A stretch of 43,884 nucleotides of DNA. Origin: Rhizobium ruizarguesonis (GTDB lineage Bacteria; Pseudomonadota; Alphaproteobacteria; Rhizobiales; Rhizobiaceae). The stretch covers positions 1 to 43,884 of the forward strand of contig NZ_PQIG01000108.1 of assembly GCF_012349115.1 (NCBI RefSeq), written 5' to 3'. The position numbers were made by a program, and so were the translations under genes. Of the stretch, positions 1 through 8,014 are shown in pieces; positions within the stretch are counted from its first letter, which is position 1; each line of letters starts with the position of its first letter. The notes beneath the pieces were generated by a model. The model had not been told where the DNA came from, searched no databases, and was given only the letters and a program-made list of their open reading frames with translations.

Positions 1-16
1 CCAATCCGCAAAAACA

Positions 17-42
17 AAACCCGCCGAAAAATCGACGGGTTT
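17..42 (-). terminator. Rho-independent terminator, minus strand
   Basis: An inverted repeat pairs AAACCCG with CGGGTTT, with an inner CGA/TCG pair around an A-rich loop. Read on the minus strand it is followed by a T-rich tract (TTTTGTTTTTG). It lies about 60 nt past the stop of the chemoreceptor gene and is its likely terminator. Confidence 0.65.
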
Positions 43-54
43 GTCAGCGGTCTG

Positions 55-78
55 AGGCGCCTGATCTCTCAGGCGCCT
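55..78. terminator. Perfect 10-bp stem-loop, candidate terminator
   Basis: Arms AGGCGCCTGA and TCAGGCGCCT enclose a 4-nt TCTC loop. On the plus strand it is followed only by TTT, so it may end a plus-strand gene lying left of the window, or form the first of two stem-loops after the minus-strand chemoreceptor. It lies 25 nt from the chemoreceptor stop codon. Confidence 0.5.
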
Positions 79-102
79 TTCGCATTATGATGCACTGAAC
101 GA

Positions 103-2439
103 TCAGAACTCTTCCCAGCTGTCCTGCGCCACGGCCGCGGATCCACGCGACGGGGCAACGGTGCGACGGATCGCCGGGGCGCTCACGCGCGAAGGGGCTG
201 CGGCTGCCGGCGCCCGCATCTTTTGCGCGACCGAGGCAAGCGCTGCGGCGTTCCCCGAACCCGAGACATTGAAGCGGGTGGCGAGCGCCTTCAGCGTCTG
301 TGCCTCGTCGTTGAGTGCGACGCTGGCGGCGGTCGCTTCCTCCACCATCGCCGCATTCTGCTGCGTTACCTGGTCCATCTGGTTCATGGCCTGGTTGATT
401 TCCTTCAAGCCGACAGCCTGTTCGCTGGCCGATGCCGAGATCTGCCGGATGAGCTCGTTGATGCCCATCACCTGTTCGGCGATCTTGTGCAGCGTGCCGC
501 CGGCGCGCCCGACGAGATCGACGCCTTCCTTGACCTGGACGGCCGAGGTGTTGATCAGCGTCTTGATTTCCTTGGCGGCATTGGCCGAACGCTGCGCGAG
601 TTCACGCACCTCCTGGGCGACGACGGCAAAACCCTTGCCGGCTTCCCCGGCACGCGCCGCCTCGACACCGGCGTTCAGGGCGAGCAGGTTGGTCTGGAAG
701 GCGATCTCGTCGATGACGCCGATGATCCGCGAAACCTCCGTCGAAGATTGTTCGATCCCTTGCATCGAGGCAATCGCCTTCTGCACCACTTCGCCGGACT
801 TTTCCGCATCCTGGCAGGCGAGGTGGACGTTGTCGGCTGCCGTGCGCGCATTCTCGGCGCTGGAATCGACCTGCGCGGTGAGCTCGTTGAGCGCGGCCGC
901 CGTCTCTTCCAGGCTTGCGGCCTGCTGCTCGGTGCGCTTGGCGAGGTCGGAAGCGCTGTTGCTGATTTCGCCGGTGCCGGAACCGATGTTGGCGACGCTG
1001 AGGTTCATCGTGTTGATGGTCTCTTCGAGGCTCGCCAGGGCAGCGTTGAAATCCTGTTTCAGCTTGCCGTATTCACCGGGGAATTCGTCGGTGATGCGGT
1101 GGCCGAGATTGCCCTGCGACAGCGCGGAAAGGCCGGCGCCGACGATCGAGACGATATGGCGCTGCAGCGACACCGATTCCTGGCGTTCCGATTCCGAGCG
1201 GCTGCGCTCGGTCTCGGCGGCCTGCCGCTGGTCGGCGGCCTCGTGTTCGAGGCGGCGGCTGTCGGCGAGCGTGAAGCGGAAGCCTTCCAGCGCCTTGGCG
1301 ACCGAACCGACTTCGTCGCTGCGGTCCTGTGCTGCGACCGGTTCGCCATATTGGCCGTCGCTCAGCGCCTTGACGCTGGCGACGAGCCCGCCGAGCGGCC
1401 GCTGCACGAAAGAGCGGACCGCGAAATAGAGCGCCAGCATGACGGCGCCAAGCACGATCAGCCCGTTGATGATCATCATGTAGGTCTGGTCTCGCACCGG
1501 CGCGTTGATCGCCGTGTGCGGCACGTCGACGAGCACGACCCAGGTGGCGTTGACGCCAGGGACCGCGAACGGATAGACGACGCGATCGAAGGGATCGAGG
1601 CCGTCATAGGTGAGGTTCCTGACCAGACCGGGCTGCTTGCTCGACAGCGCCGTCTTGACGATGTCGGTGCCCTCACCATCATATTCCTTGGTCATCAGGT
1701 CGGGGATCGGCGCGACGATCCAGTTGCCGGCCTGCGACAGCAGCGTGACGCGGCCCGAACCGAAAGGATGCAGCGCCTGCAGCTTGTCGGTCAGCGACTT
1801 CAGCGAAATGTCGACGCCACCGACGCCAATCATCTTGCCGCCCGACATGACCGGATAGGCAATCGAGGTCAGCAGCGTCGGCACGTCTGTTCCCTCAGCC
1901 ATATAGGGCGTGGTGATCGCGCCCTTGCCACTGTCGGCGGCGAGCTTCCACCATGCGGCGGTATAATCATTGTCGAAGGTCGAATATTGGATGCCGCCGT
2001 CCTTGGTCTTCGACCAGTAGGGCGTGAAAGCGCCGTTCTTGTTCGTGCCTTCGTCATTATTGTTGGCGATCTCGGTGGTTTTGCCGTCAAGCGCGCCGAG
2101 CTGCTCGCAGAACCAGCTGCCGAAGGCGAAGGCATTCTGCTCGAGATTGGCCTTGAGCACATTGATCATGCCCTTGCGATCGAGCGACTTGCCTTCATGG
2201 CCGCGGCCGATGACGCCCGACATGGTGCGCGCGGCACTGGCGAGTTCGCCGACATTGGCGGCGATTTCATTGGCGATCGATTTTGCCTCGAGGTTGGCCT
2301 GATCCATTGTCAGCGTCTGGACGCGATCCCGGGTCTGGCCGATGAGGAAAAAGTTCGAAACGATGAGAACAAGCGCAATGGCGATGCCGGTGATGACGAT
2401 GAGTTTCGCCGCAAGCGATTTCATACGAAAAATGAACAT
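103..2439 (-). CDS. Transmembrane methyl-accepting chemotaxis protein with dCache-like sensor
   Basis: A 778-aa chemoreceptor that should sense a small periplasmic ligand and signal to CheA/CheW. TM1 is at about residues 11-33. A long periplasmic region follows with dCache character (TPYMAEG, GVGGVDISL), then TM2 at about 320-343, HAMP, and the methylation and signalling helices. The conserved hairpin tip (IDEIAFQTNLLALNAGVEAA) is near 573-610. The protein ends in SWEEF, like the CheR/CheB-binding pentapeptide of high-abundance receptors. The ATG at 2439 is chosen because GAGGA lies 5 nt upstream; ATG 2424 is possible, and the in-frame TTG at 2454 has no good Shine-Dalgarno. The ligand cannot be told from sequence. 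The 240 bp upstream hold no other gene. Confidence 0.93.
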   Translation of the reverse strand: MFIFRMKSLAAKLIVITGIAIALVLIVSNFFLIGQTRDRVQTLTMDQANLEAKSIANEIAANVGELASAARTMSGVIGRGHEGKSLDRKGMINVLKANLEQNAFAFGSWFCEQLGALDGKTTEIANNNDEGTNKNGAFTPYWSKTKDGGIQYSTFDNDYTAAWWKLAADSGKGAITTPYMAEGTDVPTLLTSIAYPVMSGGKMIGVGGVDISLKSLTDKLQALHPFGSGRVTLLSQAGNWIVAPIPDLMTKEYDGEGTDIVKTALSSKQPGLVRNLTYDGLDPFDRVVYPFAVPGVNATWVVLVDVPHTAINAPVRDQTYMMIINGLIVLGAVMLALYFAVRSFVQRPLGGLVASVKALSDGQYGEPVAAQDRSDEVGSVAKALEGFRFTLADSRRLEHEAADQRQAAETERSRSESERQESVSLQRHIVSIVGAGLSALSQGNLGHRITDEFPGEYGKLKQDFNAALASLEETINTMNLSVANIGSGTGEISNSASDLAKRTEQQAASLEETAAALNELTAQVDSSAENARTAADNVHLACQDAEKSGEVVQKAIASMQGIEQSSTEVSRIIGVIDEIAFQTNLLALNAGVEAARAGEAGKGFAVVAQEVRELAQRSANAAKEIKTLINTSAVQVKEGVDLVGRAGGTLHKIAEQVMGINELIRQISASASEQAVGLKEINQAMNQMDQVTQQNAAMVEEATAASVALNDEAQTLKALATRFNVSGSGNAAALASVAQKMRAPAAAAPSRVSAPAIRRTVAPSRGSAAVAQDSWEEF

Positions 2440-2681
2440 GGGGTCCTCGGGCAAGGATGCGCCGAACGGGCATTCTCCGGCACAGGAGCAAAGGCTCGCC
2501 CCATCATGAGGCAGCCGCTTGGACGTCCGGAATCCGAAAGGCGGGAGGCGCCGGCGACCACGAGGAACATCGCCGGAAATCTCTTAAATTTGAATGAAAC
2601 TCTATCGATCGAGGCCAGGAAAATCGCCGGAACGCCCTGAATTACAGGGAGTTTTGCCGGCGGTTTCGCAAAGAGACGCCC

Positions 2682-3581
2682 CTATATCCTGTCTGCGACT
2701 TCCTCGCTCAAGGGGATCGATGGTTGCGCCCCAGCCTTGAGGCAGGCGAGCGAACCGGCAACCGCTGCACGGCGCAGCGCCGAGACAAAATCGAGGCCGT
2801 CGTCGAGGCTGGCAGCGAAATAGCCGCAGAATGTGTCTCCGGCGCCGACCGTATCGACAGGTTCGATCTTGAGACCCTGCGCTCGTGAAATCGCCCCGTC
2901 GCGGATGGCGATGACCCCGTCGGCGCCGAGCGTCACGATCAGCGTCTGGCCGGTTTCCGCATGCAGGCGCGCAAGGGCTGCCTCGCGCGCTTGGGCGTCC
3001 ATGCCCTCCTGTCCGGCGAGCCGCTCGAACTCGGTCTCGTTGGCGATGACGATATCGGCAAGCCGGCCGAGACGCGGCGCATCGGGGATCAGCGGCGCGA
3101 GGTTGAGAATGCTGGTGACGCCCTTGGCGCGGGCGGCCGACAGCGCGCGTTCGACGGCAGCAGCCGGTACTTCGAGCTGCAGCATCAGGATATCGCCTTC
3201 GTTCATGCGGCCGATCGCCGTCTCGGCATCGGCAGGCGTGACCTGGCCATTGGCGCCGGGAACGACGGCAATCATGTTCTCGCCATCGCCGCCGACAAGG
3301 ATCAGCGCCGTGCCGGTGGGACCGTCGACATGGTTGATGAGGGAAAGGTCGGTGCCTGCATCATCGAGCAGAGCCAGCGCCTCCGCAGCAAAGGCATCCT
3401 TGCCGACGGCGCCGGCCATATGCACGTAGCGGCCGGCGCGGCGCGCTGCCAGCGCCTGGTTGGCGCCCTTGCCGCCGGCGGCCGTGGCAAAGCCGTTGCC
3501 GGCCACCGTCTCGCCGGGCTTCGGCAGACGCTCGGTCGTGGCGATGAGATCCATGTTGATGGACCCGAAAACTGTGATCAT
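2682..3581 (-). CDS. rbsK: Ribokinase (PfkB family)
   Basis: A 299-aa cytosolic kinase that phosphorylates D-ribose to ribose 5-phosphate using ATP. It begins MITVFGSINMDL, the typical ribokinase start, with the substrate-binding GGKGANQA motif at residues 36-43. The C-terminal GAGDTF motif carries the catalytic Asp and the anion hole (PfkB signature 2). An in-frame extension to 3644 would run through an intergenic palindromic repeat, so the start at 3581 is preferred. No ribose transporter genes lie next to it, so it is a stand-alone kinase here. Another PfkB sugar or nucleoside substrate is possible, but the GSINMD and GGKGANQA motifs favour ribokinase. Confidence 0.9.
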   Translation of the reverse strand: MITVFGSINMDLIATTERLPKPGETVAGNGFATAAGGKGANQALAARRAGRYVHMAGAVGKDAFAAEALALLDDAGTDLSLINHVDGPTGTALILVGGDGENMIAVVPGANGQVTPADAETAIGRMNEGDILMLQLEVPAAAVERALSAARAKGVTSILNLAPLIPDAPRLGRLADIVIANETEFERLAGQEGMDAQAREAALARLHAETGQTLIVTLGADGVIAIRDGAISRAQGLKIEPVDTVGAGDTFCGYFAASLDDGLDFVSALRRAAVAGSLACLKAGAQPSIPLSEEVADRI

Positions 3582-3599
3582 GAATGTGTCCCGTCTTCT

Positions 3600-3649
3600 G
3601 GAGCATGATGCCGAAAAGTGTGATCGGTTTTCGGATGACATCATGCTCC
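3600..3649. repeat. Dispersed rhizobial palindromic repeat, copy 1
   Basis: The outer arms GGAGCATGATG and CATCATGCTCC are perfectly complementary. An inner pair CCGAAAA/TTTTCGG sits directly inside them, giving a nested palindrome. The same layout recurs at 35362-35406 and, as part of a larger mosaic, at 23073-23120. It lies between the rmuC stop and the ribokinase start, so it would be in the ribokinase leader. Such elements are known as intergenic repeats in Rhizobiaceae. Confidence 0.75.
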
Positions 3650-3685
3650 TAGTGTTTCATGCGGGCGAGACACTGCCCGAAGCGA

Positions 3686-4912
3686 TCACTCCTCGTCAAC
3701 CACCCGGAGCTTCAGAAGACCGGTGCGGCTTTCCACCGATTTGGCCGGGGCCACGTCGTCGCGGGCGGGGGGTGCATCGCCGCTGCCCGCCTCGAATTCA
3801 AGCGCTTCGATCCTGGCGCCGCGCCTGGTGAGCTTGTCGGCTGACGTGACCACCATGTCGATATCCTTCTGCGCCATGGCGAAATGGCCCTGCAGTTTGC
3901 GCACCCGCTCGTCGAGGCGGCTAAGGTCGTCCATCAGGATCGCCACTTCACCCTGGATCAGATGCGCCTGGGCCCGCATGCGCTGATCCTTGAGCACGGC
4001 CTGGATGACCTGGATCGACAGCATCAGCAGCGACGGCGAGACGATGACGATACGCGCGCGATGCGCCTTCTGCACCACCGGCTCGAAGTGCTCGTGGATC
4101 TCGGCGAAGATCGATTCGGATGGCACGAAGAGAAAGGCTGTATCCTGGGTTTCCCCCTGGATCAGATATTTCTCGGAAATGTCCCTTATATGGACCTCCA
4201 TATCGCGGCGGAATTGCTGGCCGGCAATCTTGCCGGCCTCGGGGCTGCCGGCGTCGCGGATCGCGTTCCAGGCTTCGAGCGGAAATTTCGCGTCGATCAC
4301 CAGCGGCGGCGCGCCGTTCGGCATGCGAATCGTGCAGTCCGGCCGCGAACCGTTGGAGAGCGTCTGCTGGAAGGTGTAGGCGCCCATCGGCAGACCGTCG
4401 GCAACGATCGTTTCCATCCTGGACTGGCCGAAGGCGCCGCGCGTCTGCTTGTTGGACAGAATGGCCTGCAACCCGACGACATCCTTGGCGAGCGTCTGGA
4501 TATTGTTCTGCGCGGCATCGATGACCGCCAGCCGCTCCTGCAGCCGCTGCAGGTTCTCATGCGTCGATTTGGTCTGCTCGGTGATCGTCGAGCTGACGCG
4601 CTGCGACATGCCGTCGAGGCGTTGGCTGATCGTCTGGTTGAGTTCGCTCTGCCGCGCGCCGAAGACCTCGGTCATCGCCGCGATGCGGCCCTGCATCTCC
4701 GCCTGGATCTTCAAAAGCTCGGCCATACGCGCTTCGTTTTCCTCAGCACGAAAGCTCGCCTCCTCCGCCTGCTCGCGGCGAAGGCCGGCGCCGCGCAGCA
4801 GAAGCACGATCACCAGCAGGGCGAGGGCGGCGAGAACGCCGCCGACAAGCGCCAGCATGGCCGGGCTGATCGAGGCAAGGGAAAGGGCGAGCGATTCGGA
4901 ATGGATGGTCAT
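3686..4912 (-). CDS. rmuC: DNA recombination protein RmuC homologue
   Basis: A 408-aa protein of the RmuC family, associated in E. coli with limiting inversions at short inverted repeats, probably through a nuclease-like fold. An N-terminal membrane segment at about residues 18-40 is followed by a long coiled coil (about 45-160). The conserved RmuC domain follows (about 170-360), including DAKFPLEAW and a segment around TAFLFVPSE. The C-terminal tail is acidic and variable, as is usual. The ATG at 4912 begins just before the membrane segment. It is transcribed away from the globin chemoreceptor; the 200-bp gap between them should hold both promoters. Confidence 0.9.
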   Translation of the reverse strand: MTIHSESLALSLASISPAMLALVGGVLAALALLVIVLLLRGAGLRREQAEEASFRAEENEARMAELLKIQAEMQGRIAAMTEVFGARQSELNQTISQRLDGMSQRVSSTITEQTKSTHENLQRLQERLAVIDAAQNNIQTLAKDVVGLQAILSNKQTRGAFGQSRMETIVADGLPMGAYTFQQTLSNGSRPDCTIRMPNGAPPLVIDAKFPLEAWNAIRDAGSPEAGKIAGQQFRRDMEVHIRDISEKYLIQGETQDTAFLFVPSESIFAEIHEHFEPVVQKAHRARIVIVSPSLLMLSIQVIQAVLKDQRMRAQAHLIQGEVAILMDDLSRLDERVRKLQGHFAMAQKDIDMVVTSADKLTRRGARIEALEFEAGSGDAPPARDDVAPAKSVESRTGLLKLRVVDEE

Positions 4913-5116
4913 GCGGCAAGCATAACAGAAGAAACGGCGATATATAGATCAAAACGTGAACGGAATGGACGACCCGCAATATCCTCGCACGCTATCGCTC
5001 TTCCGCGCTCGGGGAGAAGAAATCGCCGTCCGATTTAACGATTGCTCAACCATATTGGCCAAAACCTGCGGCGCAGAAATTCCTTCCCGCGCCGCGCGCC
5101 AAGTACAGAGATCTCC

Positions 5117-6613
5117 ATGACCGCCCAGCAGACCGACAATGCCCTCAGGCAGCGCCTCGACTTCATCGAACTGGATGAGGCGGCGCGCAAGTCGATGCGG
5201 GATCTGCGCCCTGTCATATCAGAGCTGATCGGCGGCGCCCTTGATAAATTCTACGCCAAGATCGCCAAGACCCCCGCTGTCGCCGGCTTCTTCGCCGATA
5301 AGAACCATGTCGGCCATGCCAAGAAGCGCCAGCAGGATCATTGGGCCAATCTCGCCGGCGGCGCATTCGACGAGAGCTATGTCAACGGCGTGACCGCAGT
5401 CGGCCGCACCCACGCCCGCATCGGGCTGGAGCCGCGCTGGTATATTGGCGGTTACGCCATCGTCATGTCCGAGCTCGTCAAGGGCATCATGGAGAAGCAG
5501 TGGCCGTCGATCTTTGCGCGCCAGCAGGGCAAGGCATTGGCCGAGAAGCTGTCGGCCGTCATCAAGGCCGGCATGCTCGACATGGATTATTCCATCTCGG
5601 TCTATCTGGAGACGCTCGAAGCCAAGCGTCGCGCCCTGGAAGAAGAGCGCGCCCAGGCCGAATCCGACCAGGCGATCGCGCTGGAGCAGCTGCGCCGCGG
5701 TCTGGAAGCGCTGTCGAAAGGCGATCTCGAAGCCACCCTGCCGTCCGACCTACCGGGCAATTTTAGGCACATGGCCGAGGATTACAACCGCGCCGTCAGG
5801 GCGCTAAGCCAGTCCTTCGCCTCCGTACGCGAGACCTCGGGCCATATCATGAGCGGCGCCGACGTTATATCCAATGCGACCAACGATCTGGCGCTGCGCA
5901 CCGCCCAGCAGGCGGCAGGCGTCGAGGAGAGCTCGGCCGCCCTGCAGCAGCTGTCCGTCAGCGTCGGCCAGACGGCCGCCAATGCCGAGAAGGCTTCGGC
6001 CGCCGTGCGCGAGACGCAAGAGAAGGCGAAGAACTCCGGCGAACTCGTCACCAGCGCCGTTTCGGCGATGGCCGGCATCGAGAAATCCTCGACCGGGATC
6101 TCCAAGATCATCGGCGTTATCGACGAGATCGCCTTCCAGACCAACCTGCTGGCGCTGAACGCCGGTGTCGAGGCGGCACGCGCCGGTGATGCCGGCAAGG
6201 GTTTTGCCGTTGTCGCCCAGGAAGTCCGCCAGCTCGCCCAGCGCACCGCGGAAGCGGCCAAGGAGATCAAGAACCTGATCTCTCAGAGTTCGACCCAGGT
6301 CAATCAGGGCGTCGGCATCGTCTCCAGCACCGGTGAGGCGCTGAACGATATGATCAGCCGCATCGATATCATCAACCGTTTCGTCGCCGATATCGCCGCC
6401 GCCGCGCGCGATCAGGCGACCGGCGTCAACGAGGTCAGCCTCGCCGTCCGCAACATGGGTGCGATCACCCAGCAGAATTCGGACATGGTCGAGCACTCCT
6501 CGGCAGAAACCCGCCGGCTCAAGGACGAGGTGGAGAGCCTGATCGAGCTGCTGCGGCGCTTCCGCGCCCGGCCGGAGGGCCATTCCGCCAGTGCTGCCCG
6601 CCGGGCGGCCTGA
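5117..6613 (+). CDS. icpA: Soluble globin-coupled chemoreceptor (HemAT/IcpA type)
   Basis: A 498-aa cytoplasmic receptor with no membrane segment. Residues 1-170 are a globin-sensor (protoglobin-like) domain. His99 in GRTHARIGLEPRWY fits the proximal haem ligand of globin-coupled sensors. A HAMP-like linker (about 195-240) leads to a standard MCP signalling domain with the IDEIAFQTNLLALNAG hairpin tip. By family it should bind haem and sense O2 or another gas, feeding CheA. It has no C-terminal WEEF pentapeptide, unlike the other two receptors here. The ATG at 5117 starts just before the globin fold; an upstream in-frame start at 5042 adds a basic tail without similarity. The symbol icpA is by resemblance to the rhizobial IcpA receptor and is tentative. 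Confidence 0.88.
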   Translation: MTAQQTDNALRQRLDFIELDEAARKSMRDLRPVISELIGGALDKFYAKIAKTPAVAGFFADKNHVGHAKKRQQDHWANLAGGAFDESYVNGVTAVGRTHARIGLEPRWYIGGYAIVMSELVKGIMEKQWPSIFARQQGKALAEKLSAVIKAGMLDMDYSISVYLETLEAKRRALEEERAQAESDQAIALEQLRRGLEALSKGDLEATLPSDLPGNFRHMAEDYNRAVRALSQSFASVRETSGHIMSGADVISNATNDLALRTAQQAAGVEESSAALQQLSVSVGQTAANAEKASAAVRETQEKAKNSGELVTSAVSAMAGIEKSSTGISKIIGVIDEIAFQTNLLALNAGVEAARAGDAGKGFAVVAQEVRQLAQRTAEAAKEIKNLISQSSTQVNQGVGIVSSTGEALNDMISRIDIINRFVADIAAAARDQATGVNEVSLAVRNMGAITQQNSDMVEHSSAETRRLKDEVESLIELLRRFRARPEGHSASAARRAA

Positions 6614-6632
6614 GGCGAATATGGCGAAATTC

Positions 6633-6667
6633 CAGGCGGGGATGCAAAAAAGCGTATTCCCCGCCTG
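6633..6667 (+). terminator. Stem-loop after globin chemoreceptor
   Basis: Arms CAGGCGGGGA and TCCCCGCCTG form a perfect 10-bp stem around a 15-nt A-rich loop, 20 nt after the stop codon. No T-run follows, so intrinsic termination would be weak. It separates this gene from def. Confidence 0.5.
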
Positions 6668-6710
6668 CCGGATAATTCCATAGTCGGAAAAGATGGGTTA
6701 TGGGAACGCC

Positions 6711-7226
6711 ATGACCATCAAGCCACTCATCATTCTTCCCGATCCCGTTCTCCGCCAACTGTCCAAGCCGATCGAGCGGGTGGACTCCGACCTGCAGCGT
6801 CTTGCCGACGATATGCTGGAAACCATGTACGACGCGCCGGGCATCGGCCTTGCCGCGATCCAGATCGGCGTGCCGCGCCGCATGCTCGTCATCGACATCT
6901 CGCGCGAAGGCGAGGAAAAACAGCCGCAGGTCTTCATAAACCCGGAGATCGTCAAATCCTCCGACGAGCGCTCCGTCTATGAGGAAGGCTGCCTTTCGAT
7001 TCCGGATTATTATGCCGAGGTCGAGCGCCCGGCCGTTGTCTCGGTCAAATATCTCGACCGCAACGGCAAGGAACAGACCGTGGAAGCCGACGGGCTGCTT
7101 GCCACCTGCCTGCAGCACGAGATCGACCACCTGAACGGCGTGCTGTTCATCGACTACATCTCGCGGCTGAAGCGGGAGATGGTGATCAAGAAATTCACCA
7201 AGGCGGCGAAGTCCAAGGCGCTCTGA
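6711..7226 (+). CDS. def: Peptide deformylase
   Basis: A 171-aa metalloenzyme that removes the formyl group from the N-terminal Met of nascent proteins. All three family motifs are present: GIGLAAIQIG (motif 1), EGCLS with the metal-binding Cys (motif 2) and HEIDH with two His ligands and the catalytic Glu (motif 3). The ATG at 6711 gives the usual N-terminus MTIKPLIILPDP; an ATG six codons upstream (6693) is possible. It heads the run def, fmt, truA, but a toxin-antitoxin pair separates it from fmt. Length is normal for a type I deformylase. Confidence 0.97.
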   Translation: MTIKPLIILPDPVLRQLSKPIERVDSDLQRLADDMLETMYDAPGIGLAAIQIGVPRRMLVIDISREGEEKQPQVFINPEIVKSSDERSVYEEGCLSIPDYYAEVERPAVVSVKYLDRNGKEQTVEADGLLATCLQHEIDHLNGVLFIDYISRLKREMVIKKFTKAAKSKAL

Positions 7227-7253
7227 CGCTGCGTTGAAAATTCACCGGCGAGG

Positions 7254-7280
7254 CACTATGATATCACTGATATCATAGTG
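7254..7280. promoter_or_regulatory. Perfect inverted repeat, likely toxin-antitoxin operator
   Basis: Half-sites CACTATGATATC and GATATCATAGTG are exact reverse complements separated by 3 nt (ACT). The repeat ends 10 nt before the antitoxin ATG and overlaps its Shine-Dalgarno region (GGAG). Ribbon-helix-helix antitoxins of the FitA/VapB kind bind such inverted repeats and repress their own operon. The site is read from the sequence; the binding is inference. Confidence 0.8.
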
Positions 7281-7290
7281 GAGGCGCCAT

Positions 7291-7575
7291 ATGGGTGACT
7301 TTCTGATCAGAAACATTTCCGAAGCAATGAAGCGAGACATTGCGGAATCGGCGCAGCGGAGTGGAAACAGCCTTTCCGACGAGGCCAAGGAGCTTTTGCG
7401 GGACGCGCTGAAAAGAAAAACCGAAGCAAAGCCCGAGACTTTGTCGGCGTATGAAGCAATACGCGCCGCTTTCGTCAGCGAAAACGCAGTTGACGATGAA
7501 TTCGCTGCAATCATGGACGAAATCGAGGCCGCGCGGAAAAAGGATTTCGGCCGGCCGTTCGAGGATTTCGAATGA
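7291..7575 (+). CDS. FitA/VapB-type ribbon-helix-helix antitoxin
   Basis: A 94-aa acidic protein. The N-terminus (about residues 1-45: FLIRNISEAMKRDIAESA, then SLSDEAKELLRDAL) matches the DNA-binding ribbon-helix-helix of FitA/StbC-like antitoxins. The C-terminal half is acidic and should wrap and neutralise the toxin. Its stop overlaps the toxin ATG (ATGA at 7572-7575), the usual coupling of such pairs, and a perfect inverted repeat just upstream is the likely autoregulatory operator. It sits between def and fmt in the same orientation. Exact family naming (FitA versus VapB) is uncertain. Confidence 0.85.
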   Translation: MGDFLIRNISEAMKRDIAESAQRSGNSLSDEAKELLRDALKRKTEAKPETLSAYEAIRAAFVSENAVDDEFAAIMDEIEAARKKDFGRPFEDFE

Positions 7576-7994
7576 TCGTTCTCGATACGAATGTGATTTC
7601 CGAGTTCGCCAAGCCATTGCCGAGTGAAAAGGTGAAGGCTTGGATATTGCGGCAGGATGGCTCGAGAATCTGGCTTTGCACGGTCGGTCTGATGGAGCAG
7701 ATTTACGGGGCCGAAAGGGTTTTCTTGAAGACAGGATCAGACCGCTTCTTTCGCGCGATCGAGAATTTGGTGAAAGGCCAGTTTCGCGATCGTATCGCCG
7801 GCTGGGATTTGGAAACGGCCATGGCAACCGGTCGCTTGCGGGCGAAACGCGAAAGCATAGGGCGGCCGATTTCTGTCCAGGATGCCATGATTGCCGCGAT
7901 CTGCCTTGCAAACGGCGCGACGCTTGCGACCCGCAACACTCGAGATTTCGAGGGGCTTGATCTCAAGCTCGTAAACCCGTTTGAAGACGGTTGA
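7572..7994 (+). CDS. PIN-domain toxin (FitB/VapC family ribonuclease)
   Basis: A 140-aa PIN-domain protein, expected to be an Mg2+-dependent RNase inhibited by the antitoxin encoded just upstream. The acidic active-site residues are visible: Asp5 in VLDTN, Glu42 in LMEQIYG, Asp104 in VQDAMIAA, and Asp125 in the TRNTRDF motif. It therefore looks intact. Translation is coupled to the antitoxin through an ATGA overlap. Only 20 nt separate its stop from the fmt start, so transcripts from def or the toxin-antitoxin promoter could run on into fmt. The RNA target cannot be predicted. Confidence 0.9.
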   Translation: MIVLDTNVISEFAKPLPSEKVKAWILRQDGSRIWLCTVGLMEQIYGAERVFLKTGSDRFFRAIENLVKGQFRDRIAGWDLETAMATGRLRAKRESIGRPISVQDAMIAAICLANGATLATRNTRDFEGLDLKLVNPFEDG

Positions 7995-8014
7995 TCCTCA
8001 ATTGGCGAGATAAA

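Noticed and set aside
223..2640. Very long open frame antisense to the left chemoreceptor
   Set aside because: It is a by-product of high GC and codon bias on the opposite strand; no family features, whereas the minus-strand frame is a complete chemoreceptor.
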